Shown here piece after piece: positions 36,212-44,677 of a DNA stretch of 64,000 bases. A program made the position numbers and the translations under genes. The stretch covers positions 124,001 to 188,000 of the forward strand of contig NZ_WFLI01000002.1 in assembly GCF_009208555.1 (NCBI RefSeq), written 5' to 3'. The stretch's first letter is position 1; every line of letters starts with the position of its first letter. This DNA is from Janthinobacterium violaceinigrum (GTDB lineage: Bacteria > Pseudomonadota > Gammaproteobacteria > Burkholderiales > Burkholderiaceae_D). Below the pieces are notes generated by a model that was not told where the DNA came from, searched no databases, and saw only the letters and a program-made list of their open reading frames with translations.

Positions 36212-37398
36212 GTCCCCCTCCTGAACAGCAGGGCGGCGTTCGAACCGCCGAAGGCAAACGAATTGCTCAGCGCCCAGTCGAGCGGACGCCCCAGCCGCGC
36301 GCCGGGCAGAGCCAGGCGCAGCGACGGCAAGGCCGTATCGGCCACGCCATCCCACAGGTGCGGCGGCAGCAATCCCTCGGCGTTATCGTCCTGCATCGCC
36401 AGCCAGCACAGCGCCGCCTCGATGGCCGCCGCCGCACCCAGCGCGTGGCCCGTCAGCGGCTTGGTGGAACTGGCCATCACCGTGCCGCCGAACAGCTCGG
36501 ACACCACGCGCGCTTCCATCGCATCGTTTTGCGGCGTGGCCGTGCCGTGCAAATTCACGTAATCGACCTGCGACGCCGCGATGCCCGCGCGCGCCAGGGC
36601 CTGGGCGATGGCCAGCCGCGCGCCGCCGCCCTCGGGATCGGGCGCCGACATGTGGTGGCCGTCGGACGATTCGCCCCAGCCGCGCAGGGCCACGGCGGCC
36701 GGCTGCGCCGTCATCAGGAACAGGGCCGCGCCCTCGCCGATATTGATGCCGTCGCGGCTAGCACCGAGCGGATTGCAGCGCCGTTCGCTGACGGACGCCA
36801 GCGCGGAAAAACCGGCCACGGTAAAGCCGCACAGGGTATCGACGCCGCCCGTCAGCACGGCGTCGCACAGGCCCATGCGGATCAGGCGCGCCGCGCTGGC
36901 CATGGCCTTGGCGCTCGACGAACAGGCGCTCGAATGCACCATCGCCGGGCCATCGATGCCCAGCTCCTCGGCCAGCATCAACGCCGGCGACGCCATTTCC
37001 TGCTGGCCGTAGTGAAACGCATCGGGCAAGCCGTCGCCGGCCACCTGCTGGCGAATCGCGTCCTGCGTTTCAGCGATGCCCGAGGTACTCGTGCCGATCA
37101 CCACGGCAACGCGATGCGCGCCGTAGCGCGCGATGGCCTGTTCCACGGCAGGACGGATCTGCGCCAGCGCCGCCAGCGCCATCTGGTTGTTGCGGCTGCG
37201 CGCCGCGACGCCGTGCCCTGCCACCGGCGGCAGGACCGCATCGACCACGCCCAGCGGCAGCACGCGGCCCGGCGTGTGGCGGTCGGTGGGCAGCACGCCG
37301 CTGTCCGCGGCGAACAGGCGCGCGCGCACTTCCTCGCGGCTGGCGCCCAGCGCGCAGACGATGCCGCAGTCATTCAAATACACGGTCAAGCCACTCAT
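36208..37398 (-). CDS. apeO: 3-oxoacyl-ACP synthase (ApeO-like)
   Basis: This 396-aa condensing enzyme has Cys159 (SSACSSSAKA), His284 (NLHGTATPQND) and His318 (TGHALGAAAA), so it is catalytically complete. In APE biosynthesis ApeO pairs with the cysteine-less chain-length-factor ApeC, which is the first gene of this operon. The start directly abuts the DUF3261 stop (TGA-ATG). Its N-terminal LNDCGIVCALGASREEV is slightly unusual but within KS variation. Confidence 0.9.
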   Translation of the reverse strand: MSGLTVYLNDCGIVCALGASREEVRARLFAADSGVLPTDRHTPGRVLPLGVVDAVLPPVAGHGVAARSRNNQMALAALAQIRPAVEQAIARYGAHRVAVVIGTSTSGIAETQDAIRQQVAGDGLPDAFHYGQQEMASPALMLAEELGIDGPAMVHSSACSSSAKAMASAARLIRMGLCDAVLTGGVDTLCGFTVAGFSALASVSERRCNPLGASRDGINIGEGAALFLMTAQPAAVALRGWGESSDGHHMSAPDPEGGGARLAIAQALARAGIAASQVDYVNLHGTATPQNDAMEARVVSELFGGTVMASSTKPLTGHALGAAAAIEAALCWLAMQDDNAEGLLPPHLWDGVADTALPSLRLALPGARLGRPLDWALSNSFAFGGSNAALLFRRGT

Positions 37399-37953
37399 TC
37401 AGCTTCCTTCCGGTGCGTTCTGTATCGTCAGGCGATAGCGGTAGCGCAGGTTGTCGAGCACCACCGTGCCGCTCCAGCGCGGCATGGCGCTGTAACCGAT
37501 CACCGTCACCGCCTCGTCGTGCAGGAACAGGGTGCGGCGCAAGCCGCTGTCCTCGATGCGCCAGCCGGCCGGCAAGGCCAGTTCGATCGCCTCGCGCGGC
37601 CACAGGGTCAGCTGCATGTCTTCCAGCACGTCTTCCGCGCGCACCTGCGCCGGCAGCATCAGGTGGCGCCACGACGTCATCTCCTTGCCGTCATAGTGCA
37701 GCGACAGCACGCGCTGGCCGAATGCCAGGCCCACCAGGTCCAGGTGCGACGGCTCCAGTTCCAGCGCCGCATCGAGTTCGTCGATGCGCCCTGCCCGTTC
37801 GGCCACCAGGTGCTGCTGCACGCTGACCGAAGCGCCAAGCGCCTGCGGCGCCAGCTTCAGGCCCAGGCGCGCCGGCGCCTGGGGCGGCGTGCTGGCGCAG
37901 CCGGCCAGTGCCAGCAGCAGCGCCGGCGCCCATCGTTGACAGTACAAAAACAT
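37399..37953 (-). CDS. apeN: DUF3261 lipoprotein (ApeN-like)
   Basis: This 184-aa lipoprotein has lipobox LALAGC (Cys about residue 19). The rest is beta-rich, with LHYDGKEMTSWRHLMLPAQV and TVIGYSAMPRW. DUF3261 members occur next to MMPL exporters in aryl-polyene clusters and are thought to be outer-membrane receivers of the pigment, by analogy with LolB. Its ATG overlaps the MMPL stop (TGATG) by one base. Confidence 0.82.
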   Translation of the reverse strand: MFLYCQRWAPALLLALAGCASTPPQAPARLGLKLAPQALGASVSVQQHLVAERAGRIDELDAALELEPSHLDLVGLAFGQRVLSLHYDGKEMTSWRHLMLPAQVRAEDVLEDMQLTLWPREAIELALPAGWRIEDSGLRRTLFLHDEAVTVIGYSAMPRWSGTVVLDNLRYRYRLTIQNAPEGS

Positions 37954-40346
37954 CAGATTTCTCCTGCGGCAGCGGCCGCGCTACGATGGTCGGCTTCGGC
38001 AAAGCACGGCGACAGCAGCCACACGAGCGCCGTGCCGATCAGCATGGTCAGGCCAAATGCCTGCAAGGCGGCCGTCTTGCTCAGGGCTAGCAAGCCGAAG
38101 GACAGAATGGTGTTGGCCGCCGACAGGCCCACGGCCAGCCATGGCGTGTTGTTGCGGCGGTCCGGGTGTTCCTGCATGAAGATGCCGTAGTCGACGCCCA
38201 CGCCCAGCAGCAGCATCAGCGCCAGCACGTGGAACAGCTGCAGCGGCAGGTTCAAATAGCCCAGCAGGGCCAGGGCCGCCACGCTGGCCAGCGCCGTCGG
38301 CGCCAGCACGCGCCAGGTACGGCGGCGGTAACGGGGCAGCAGCAGGCCGAAGACCACCACATAGGCGCCCAGCACCACGGCGCCCATGTAGACGCGGTAG
38401 CGCCCCAGCACCGAGGAAATCTCGCTCACCTTGTCGACCCACTGCACGCCGGGCATGCCCTCGCCCGCCTTCGCCAGTTGGGGAATGGCCGCATACTGCA
38501 TGCCGCGCAAGGCGACGATGGAGGCATAGCCGCCTTCCACCTTGCCCAGCCACAGATGGCGCCACGGCTCGCTGGCCGGCACCTGCAGGAAAGCGTCGAT
38601 GGACAGCGGCGCGCCCGCCTGTTCCAGCTGCGCGCGCACCTTGCCGGCCCACTGCGGGCCTTCGTCGACGGACTGCGCCAGCAGGTCGAGCGCGGCGCCT
38701 GGCCGCAGGATGGCCGTGTCGAGCAGGGCCCGGCGCGCCGACTGCGTCTGCTGCGACGGCACCCAGTTCGACATGGCCTGGTAGCCGCTGATGTGCTTTT
38801 GCGCGATCAGCGGCAGCAGGCGCTGCTTCAAGGTTTCCTCGCGCTGCAGCACCATTTCCGCGCTGTCGCCGCGCACCAGGTAGAACTGCACGGGCGTGGG
38901 CGCATCGAGCAGCTTGCTCAATTTGATCTGGTCGCGCAGCAGGTGCGCGGGCGGCGTCTGCAGCAGGCGGATATCGTCGTTGACGCCGAGGCGGCTGATG
39001 CCCGCTGCCGCGAACAGGACGAACAGCACGCCGCAGATCAGGGTGGCGCGGTTGGCCCGCAGCAGGGGCCAGCACGCGCGCGCCGCGCCGTAGCGTTCCA
39101 CCAGGGCGCCGCTCTTTAAGGTACCGCCGTCGATCAGCGCGGGGAACCAGAACACCACGGTCAGCCAGGCAAACACCAGGCCCAGGGCGGAAAACACGGC
39201 CATGTGGCGCAGGCCCGGAAATGGCGTCAGGCCCAGGCCCAGGTAGCCGATGACGGCCGCCAGCAAGGTCAGGCACAGGCCGGGCAGCAGCCGGCGCAGC
39301 AAGGCGCGCGAGTCCAGCGCGGGATCGGCGCCCAGGCGGTTGCACAGAAAATAGATGCCATAGTCCTGCGCCACGCCGATCAGGCTGGCGCCAAAGACCA
39401 AGGTCATCAGGTGGACCTTACCGAACAGCAGCCAGCACACGGACAGGGAACCGAGGCAGCCGATGCCGATCGACAGCAGGATCAGCGTGATCGGCTTGAC
39501 CGAGCGGAAGGTCAGCCACGTCAGCAGGATGATGCCGGCCAGCGAGCCCAGGCCGATGGTCGACATTTCGCCCGCCGCCTGGCTGCTGGCGGCCGCCGCA
39601 TGCAGGATCACGCCTGCGCTGATGATGTCCACGCCGGCCACGGCTTGCCGCGCCGCCGCCTCGGCTTGCGCCAGCACGGGTAGCACGCTTTCCTGCGCGC
39701 CCAGCGAAAAGGCGGGCAAGGTCAAGGTCATGGGCAGCAGCACGTACTGGCGGTCGCCGTCGGCGACAAACAGATGGCCGTCGCGCGGACGCACGGGCGT
39801 TTCCTGCGCCCGTTCCTGCACCCAGCCGCTGAACAGGCCGAACGGATCGTCCTGCCAGGCGCCCAGCTTCGGCCCGCCGAATGGGCTGTAGAGCTGGCTC
39901 AATGCGGCGTCGCGCCAGAACGCGGGCGCTTCCTGGCGCAGCTGCGTTTCCTGCGGCGCCGCCAGCAGGGTCAATCGATGCTGCTGGAACAGGGCCAGCC
40001 AGTCGTTCTGCGTCTGCTCGTCGAGCGGCGTGGACTGGAACAGGCCCGCATGGCGCGCCAGCACGGCGCTGTAGGCGTCGGCCGCGCGCCTGGCATCGGC
40101 CCAGTCGGACGCGCCGACCAGCACCACCAGGCGCTGCTGCGCCGCGTCGACCATGTGCGCAAACGACGCCTGCAGCACGGGGTCCCGTTCCTGCACCGGC
40201 AGCAGGGCCAGGATGTCCGTTTCCGGCGCGATGCGCTTGCCCAGCCACAGGTAGGCGTTATGCGCGAGCAGCAGGGCCACCACCAGCGCCCAGGCGATGG
40301 CAAGCATGCGCCCGGCGTTGCGGCTGCGCTTCGTCAGCGCGTTCAA
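37953..40346 (-). CDS. apeM: MMPL/RND-type exporter (ApeM-like), TTG start
   Basis: This 797-aa protein has an N-terminal membrane helix (MLAIAWALVVALLLAHNAY), a large periplasmic loop (~40-250), a helix bundle (GSLAGIILLTWLTFRSVKPI, GASLIGVAQDYGIYF) and a repeat of loop plus helices (MLLLGVGVDYGIFMQEHP). Asp in the AQDYG and GVDYG motifs would carry protons. It exports or inserts the polyene lipid. The frame opens with TTG at 40346, inside the LolA stop (TTGA) and with GAGG upstream; an ATG at 40307 is the alternative. Confidence 0.88.
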   Translation of the reverse strand: MNALTKRSRNAGRMLAIAWALVVALLLAHNAYLWLGKRIAPETDILALLPVQERDPVLQASFAHMVDAAQQRLVVLVGASDWADARRAADAYSAVLARHAGLFQSTPLDEQTQNDWLALFQQHRLTLLAAPQETQLRQEAPAFWRDAALSQLYSPFGGPKLGAWQDDPFGLFSGWVQERAQETPVRPRDGHLFVADGDRQYVLLPMTLTLPAFSLGAQESVLPVLAQAEAAARQAVAGVDIISAGVILHAAAASSQAAGEMSTIGLGSLAGIILLTWLTFRSVKPITLILLSIGIGCLGSLSVCWLLFGKVHLMTLVFGASLIGVAQDYGIYFLCNRLGADPALDSRALLRRLLPGLCLTLLAAVIGYLGLGLTPFPGLRHMAVFSALGLVFAWLTVVFWFPALIDGGTLKSGALVERYGAARACWPLLRANRATLICGVLFVLFAAAGISRLGVNDDIRLLQTPPAHLLRDQIKLSKLLDAPTPVQFYLVRGDSAEMVLQREETLKQRLLPLIAQKHISGYQAMSNWVPSQQTQSARRALLDTAILRPGAALDLLAQSVDEGPQWAGKVRAQLEQAGAPLSIDAFLQVPASEPWRHLWLGKVEGGYASIVALRGMQYAAIPQLAKAGEGMPGVQWVDKVSEISSVLGRYRVYMGAVVLGAYVVVFGLLLPRYRRRTWRVLAPTALASVAALALLGYLNLPLQLFHVLALMLLLGVGVDYGIFMQEHPDRRNNTPWLAVGLSAANTILSFGLLALSKTAALQAFGLTMLIGTALVWLLSPCFAEADHRSAAAAAGEI

Positions 40347-40954
40347 AACAGCGCCGCCTCTTGTGGCGTGATGGCGGACGGTCCCGTTTCAATCGCGGAA
40401 AACACGATGCTGGTGCGGTCGCCGCTCGCTTCGCTGATGCTGATGTTCTTCACGAAGGCGCCGCCGTCGAGGCGGATGTTGCCGATGGCCTTGGCCAGCG
40501 CCGGCTGGCGCGCCTTCAGCGCCACCTGCCAGGTCGCGCCGTCGATGCTGCCGTCGACTTCAAACAAGGTATCGAGCTGCGCCAGGTCGCCGGCCAGCAG
40601 CGAAAACAGCACGCTGTTGATCATCTTGACCACCGGTTCCGTCTTCGCGTCCAGGCGCATGGCCACGCGCTCGCCCTGGAAATGGACGATCTCGTCGCGC
40701 GTCAGCCGCAATGTATTGGGAAACGGCTGCAAGGTGCGCCACAAGACGCCCTTGCCCGCCACCACGCAGAAGCGGCCATTCGACGCCAGCGCCTTCTTCA
40801 TGCCCGCCAGCTGCTTGCTCTGGTCGAAACGGCCGCACAGCTGCTGCGGCTTGGCCAGCATGGCCTCGATCTTCGCCACCGGCGCGGCCGCGTGCAGGGG
40901 CGCCATCGCCACCAGGCACAAGCCCGCCAGCAGGATTTTGATATGGTTTTTCAT
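40343..40954 (-). CDS. apeL: LolA-like outer-membrane carrier protein (ApeL-like)
   Basis: This 203-aa periplasmic protein has signal peptide MKNHIKILLAGLCLVAMAPL-HAAA. The mature part resembles LolA: CGRFDQSKQLAGMKKALASN, KGVLWRTLQPFPNTLRLTRD, and a hydrophobic cavity pattern thereafter. It may shuttle the polyene lipid across the periplasm to ApeN. Start and stop overlap both neighbours (ATGA upstream, TTGA downstream). Confidence 0.85.
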   Translation of the reverse strand: MKNHIKILLAGLCLVAMAPLHAAAPVAKIEAMLAKPQQLCGRFDQSKQLAGMKKALASNGRFCVVAGKGVLWRTLQPFPNTLRLTRDEIVHFQGERVAMRLDAKTEPVVKMINSVLFSLLAGDLAQLDTLFEVDGSIDGATWQVALKARQPALAKAIGNIRLDGGAFVKNISISEASGDRTSIVFSAIETGPSAITPQEAALF

Positions 40955-41418
40955 GCGGACTTCAATCCCAGTTTTTCAAACAGTACGGGCGGCGAGGCAA
41001 AGCACATCTCGCCGCTGGCGATATCGACGGCGACCTGCGTCGTGCTGGCGCGGTTCAGGCGCTTGCCCGTCGCGCTGTCGCTGACCAGGTATTCGATCTT
41101 CAGGCGGTCTTCCCACTCCACCAGGTCGGCGCGCAGGGTCAGGCGCTGGCCAAAGGTCGCCGGCGCCACGTAGCGCAAATGCATGTCGATCACGGGCCAG
41201 GCATAGCCGGACGCCTTCATGTCGACGTAGTTGTAGCCGATGCTGTCGAGCAGCGCGCAGCGCACCACTTCCAGGTATTTCACGTAGCGGCCATGCCAGA
41301 CGATTTCCATGGGGTCGAGGTCGAAGAACTGCACCTGCATCTCCACTTCCGCATGCCAGCGGCTGGGCGCGGCCTTCCTGCCGCGTACCTTGTGCGTCGG
41401 TGCCTGCGTATCAGCCAT
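40951..41418 (-). CDS. apeK: acyl thioesterase, 4-hydroxybenzoyl-CoA type (ApeK-like)
   Basis: This 155-aa hot-dog thioesterase has the signature FFDLDPMEIVWHGRYVKYLE, with the catalytic Asp of 4HBT enzymes in the D-P-M segment, followed by YVAPATFGQRLTLRADLVEW. ApeK is known as a thioesterase in APE biosynthesis that releases or edits the acyl chain. It overlaps the ammonia-lyase stop by 8 bp and the LolA start by 4 bp. Confidence 0.87.
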   Translation of the reverse strand: MADTQAPTHKVRGRKAAPSRWHAEVEMQVQFFDLDPMEIVWHGRYVKYLEVVRCALLDSIGYNYVDMKASGYAWPVIDMHLRYVAPATFGQRLTLRADLVEWEDRLKIEYLVSDSATGKRLNRASTTQVAVDIASGEMCFASPPVLFEKLGLKSA

Positions 41419-42979
41419 GTTCGGCTCCGTACAGCGGCCATGCCTGGGCGCGCATGCGTTCGAGCAGCACGCGCAGTTCCGGATCGAGGCGGCGGTCTTC
41501 TTCCACGGGTGCGATATCGGCAGCCAGCGCTTCCAGCATGGCCGTCAGCGCCGCTTGCGGCAGCACGTCGGGGTTGACCTTGCAGCGCAGCCAGACGCCC
41601 TGGCGCACCGTGATCAGCAGGGCCGCGGCCACCTGCTCGCACAGTTCCAGCACGCGCAGGCAGTCGCGCGCGGCGATGGTGCCCATGCTGACCTTGTCCT
41701 GGTTGTGGCATTCCGTCGAGCGCGAAAACACGGAGGCCGGCATGGTCAGTTTCAGCGCTTCGGCCGTCCAGGCGGAAGCGCTGATCTGCAGCGCCTTCAA
41801 GCCGTGGTTGATGGCCGCGCGCGGCCCCGTGGCGCCCGACAGGTTGGCCGGCAAGCCCTGGTTGTAGCGGCTGTCGACCAGCAAGGCCATCTGCCGGTCC
41901 AGCAGGTCGGCCAGGTTGGCCACCGTGTTTTTCATGCTGTCCATGGCGAAAGCGATATGGCCGCCATAGAAATGGCCGCCATGCAGCACGCGCTCGCCTT
42001 CGGCGTCGATGATGGGATTGTCGTTGGCGCTATTGAGTTCATTCTCGATGGACGAGCGCAGCCACGGCAAGGCGTCGGCCAGCACGCCGATCACGTGCGG
42101 CGCGCAGCGGATCGAATAGCGGTCCTGCAGGCGCTTGCCATTGCGCTCCCAGCTATCGGTGGGCAAGTCCTCGCGCAGCCACGCTGCCACCTGCTGCATG
42201 CCGGGATGGGGCTTGACGGAGAACAGGGTTTCGTCGAAATGGTGCGCATTGCCGTCCAGCGCGAACGAGGCCATGGCCGTGATGCGCGTCGTCAGGCGTG
42301 TCAGGTATTCGGCGCGCTCGTACGCCAGGCAGGCCAGCGCCGTCATGACGGCCGTGCCGTTCATGATCGCCAGGCCTTCCTTCGGACGCAGGCGCAGCGG
42401 CGCGATGCCCGCTTCGCGCAGCGCCTGTTCCGCCGGCACCTGCACGCCGTCGCGCCACACTTCGCGTTCGCCGCACAGCACTGCCGCCAGGTAGGACAGC
42501 GGCGTCAGGTCGCCGCTGGCGCCGACCGAGCCTTCCGAAGGAATCAGCGGCAGCAGGCCCGCGTCGAGCAGGCGCGCGATCTGCGCCAGCAGTTCCACGC
42601 TGACGCCGGAAAATCCTTTGCTCAGCGACGCCAGGCGCGTGGCCATGATGGCGCGCGTCTGCGCCGGCGTGAAGAATTCGCCCAGGCCGCAGCCGTGATA
42701 GGTGTACAGGTGATGCGGCAGCTCGGCCACCAGTTCCGGCGGCACGGTCACCGTGCACGAATCGCCGTAACCCGTGGTCACGCCATAGATGGTGCCATCC
42801 TCGCGCAGCAGGCGGTCGAGGAAGTCGGCGCCGCGCGCGATCGCCGCGCGAAAGACCGGGTCGACGGACAGTTCGGCGCTGGCCCGGCCATGCGCGATAT
42901 CGGTAATGTCTTCGATGCGCAAGCGCTCGCGGTCGAAGCGAACGGCGCGCCGGGTGTTTTTCAGGTCAGCGAGATGCAT
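41411..42979 (-). CDS. aromatic amino acid ammonia-lyase (HAL/TAL/PAL family)
   Basis: This 522-aa MIO-dependent lyase forms its cofactor from Ala-Ser-Gly at 154-156 (SEGSVGASGDLTPLSY). Other active-site elements are YGVTTGYG (Tyr near 65), YNQGLPANLSG, QDRYSIRCAPH and HNQDKVSMG. The selectivity loop reads PHHLYTYHGCG, with His90-Leu91 at the position where tyrosine lyases have His-Leu, phenylalanine lyases Phe-Leu and histidine lyases Ser-His. This suggests tyrosine to 4-coumarate, giving the aryl starter of the polyene. The upstream extension of the frame lies inside the acyltransferase gene, so ATG 42979 is used (14-bp overlap). Confidence 0.88.
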   Translation of the reverse strand: MHLADLKNTRRAVRFDRERLRIEDITDIAHGRASAELSVDPVFRAAIARGADFLDRLLREDGTIYGVTTGYGDSCTVTVPPELVAELPHHLYTYHGCGLGEFFTPAQTRAIMATRLASLSKGFSGVSVELLAQIARLLDAGLLPLIPSEGSVGASGDLTPLSYLAAVLCGEREVWRDGVQVPAEQALREAGIAPLRLRPKEGLAIMNGTAVMTALACLAYERAEYLTRLTTRITAMASFALDGNAHHFDETLFSVKPHPGMQQVAAWLREDLPTDSWERNGKRLQDRYSIRCAPHVIGVLADALPWLRSSIENELNSANDNPIIDAEGERVLHGGHFYGGHIAFAMDSMKNTVANLADLLDRQMALLVDSRYNQGLPANLSGATGPRAAINHGLKALQISASAWTAEALKLTMPASVFSRSTECHNQDKVSMGTIAARDCLRVLELCEQVAAALLITVRQGVWLRCKVNPDVLPQAALTAMLEALAADIAPVEEDRRLDPELRVLLERMRAQAWPLYGAEHG

Positions 42980-43925
42980 CGGGAGTATCCAGTCTTGAAG
43001 TATCGGGGTGTTGCCAAAAATCGTAGAAATTGAACCATTCGAGCGGCGCGCGCAGGCAGTGGTGCTGCAGGCGCGCGGCATATGCGGCGGCCAGCTCTGA
43101 CAGCATCGCCTCGCGCGATTTGCGCGGCAAATGCAGGGATTCGCGGAACAGTTCGAAATGCACTTCCGAGCGCTGGCCGATGCGCATCGAAAACAGCAGG
43201 TACACGGGACATTGCAGCACGCTGGCCAGCACATACGGGCCGACCGGAAACGCGGCTGGCTGGCCCAGGAACGGCGCGACGGCCACCCGCGGCTGCGGCG
43301 AGACGGGAATGCGGTCGCCGGCGATCACCACGAACTCGCCCTGCGCCACTTTTTCCGCCAGCAGCATGGCCGTGGCGGGCGTCATCTCCGTCACCTGCAG
43401 CAGATTGAGCTGGCTGTCGGGATTGAGGCGCGCCAGCATGCGGTTGAATGCGTGCGCATGGCGCGTATGCACGAGCACCGTGAGCTTCAGACGCGTATTG
43501 CGCTGCGACAGGACGCGGCACAGTTCCAGGTTGCCCAGGTGGGCGCAGATCAGCAAGGCGCCCCGCCCTTCGTCCAGGCAGCGGTTGACGCCATCGGCGC
43601 CGTGCAGGCTCACGCCGCGCGTGTCATACAGGCCGCCCCACAGCAGCATCTTGTCGAGGATGGTTTCGGCAAACGCGGCGAAATGGCGCAACACGCCCAG
43701 CTTCGCAGGTCCGCCGCAGGCCGCGACCCGCGCCAGGTAGGCGCGCGAGACGCGGCGCGCACGCGCGTTCGTCAGCACGTACCAGGCCAGCACAGGATAG
43801 AGCACGATGCGGAACGGCCAGCGGCCAAACACGCGGCAGATCCAGAACAGCAGGCGCATGCCGGCCACGAAGCTCACTTCGTTGAAGCCGGCCCAGTGCC
43901 CGCGCTGCGGCTGCGACGCCGTCAT
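42966..43925 (-). CDS. LpxL/HtrB-like acyltransferase (C-terminal half of ApeJ equivalent)
   Basis: This 319-aa inner-membrane acyltransferase has an N-terminal membrane segment (GMRLLFWICRVFGRWPFRIV). The catalytic HX4E motif is in CAHLGNLELCR, with DRIPVSPQPRVAVAPFLGQP further along. In E. coli-type APE clusters a single glycosyltransferase-acyltransferase protein (ApeJ) occurs; here the two parts are separate genes overlapping by ATGA. It probably acylates the glycosylated polyene lipid. Confidence 0.82.
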   Translation of the reverse strand: MTASQPQRGHWAGFNEVSFVAGMRLLFWICRVFGRWPFRIVLYPVLAWYVLTNARARRVSRAYLARVAACGGPAKLGVLRHFAAFAETILDKMLLWGGLYDTRGVSLHGADGVNRCLDEGRGALLICAHLGNLELCRVLSQRNTRLKLTVLVHTRHAHAFNRMLARLNPDSQLNLLQVTEMTPATAMLLAEKVAQGEFVVIAGDRIPVSPQPRVAVAPFLGQPAAFPVGPYVLASVLQCPVYLLFSMRIGQRSEVHFELFRESLHLPRKSREAMLSELAAAYAARLQHHCLRAPLEWFNFYDFWQHPDTSRLDTPDASR

Positions 43926-44677
43926 CGCGCGCGCCAGTGGCGCGCCAGCAGGCGCGGTGCGCGCCACAGCATGCCGAAAAACAGGCGCGCGTGCATGCGC
44001 GAAATCAGCACGTTGTCGCGCCACAGCTGGAAGTGCGAGACGCCGTCGCTGGGGTAGCCCACCTTGGTCGGCAGGTTCGCCATGCGCAGGCCGTCCCAGT
44101 ACAGGCGTACCAGCACGTCGGTGTCGAAATTCATGCGCTGACCCAGGGCGCCGCGCTGCGCCAAGGCGACCAGGGGCGCCAGCGGATAGACGCGAAAACC
44201 GCACATGGAATCGCGGATCTGCAGCGACAGGGTATTGATCCAGACCCAGACATGCGTGGCATAGCGGGCATAGAAACGCACCGCCGGCACCGACGCGTCA
44301 TACACGGGATAGCCGACCACCACCTCCGCCGGCGTGGTCCGCGCCTGCGTCAGGAAGCGCGGCACATCGTCCGTTTCGTGCTGGCCATCGGCATCGATCT
44401 GCAAGGCATGGCTGTAGCCCTGCGCATGCGCGTGGCGGCAGCCCGTCAGCACGGCGCCGCCCTTGCCCTGGTTGCGCGCATGGCGCAGCAGGGTCACCTG
44501 CGACGGATGCGTGGCCGCCAGCGCATCGAGCGTGCGCGCGCCGGCGGCGGCGCTGCCGTCATCGACGAGGATCAGCGGCACGCCGTGCGCCAGCAGGCGC
44601 TGCACCACGGCGCCGATCGCGTGTTCATGGTTGAACACGGGGATGACGATGCAGGGGTGGAAACGCAGGTCAGTCAC
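43922..44677 (-). CDS. family 2 glycosyltransferase (N-terminal half of ApeJ equivalent), GTG start
   Basis: This 251-aa GT-A enzyme has CIVIPVFNHEHAIGAVVQRL, LILVDDGSAAAG, RNQGKGGAVLTGCRHA and the metal-binding LQIDADGQHE, as in dolichyl-phosphate mannose synthase-like proteins. C-terminal amphipathic elements suggest membrane contact. GTG 44677 is chosen because GGAG lies 6 bp before it; a TTG seven codons upstream lacks a site. It overlaps the methyltransferase stop by 8 bp. Confidence 0.83.
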   Translation of the reverse strand: MTDLRFHPCIVIPVFNHEHAIGAVVQRLLAHGVPLILVDDGSAAAGARTLDALAATHPSQVTLLRHARNQGKGGAVLTGCRHAHAQGYSHALQIDADGQHETDDVPRFLTQARTTPAEVVVGYPVYDASVPAVRFYARYATHVWVWINTLSLQIRDSMCGFRVYPLAPLVALAQRGALGQRMNFDTDVLVRLYWDGLRMANLPTKVGYPSDGVSHFQLWRDNVLISRMHARLFFGMLWRAPRLLARHWRAR

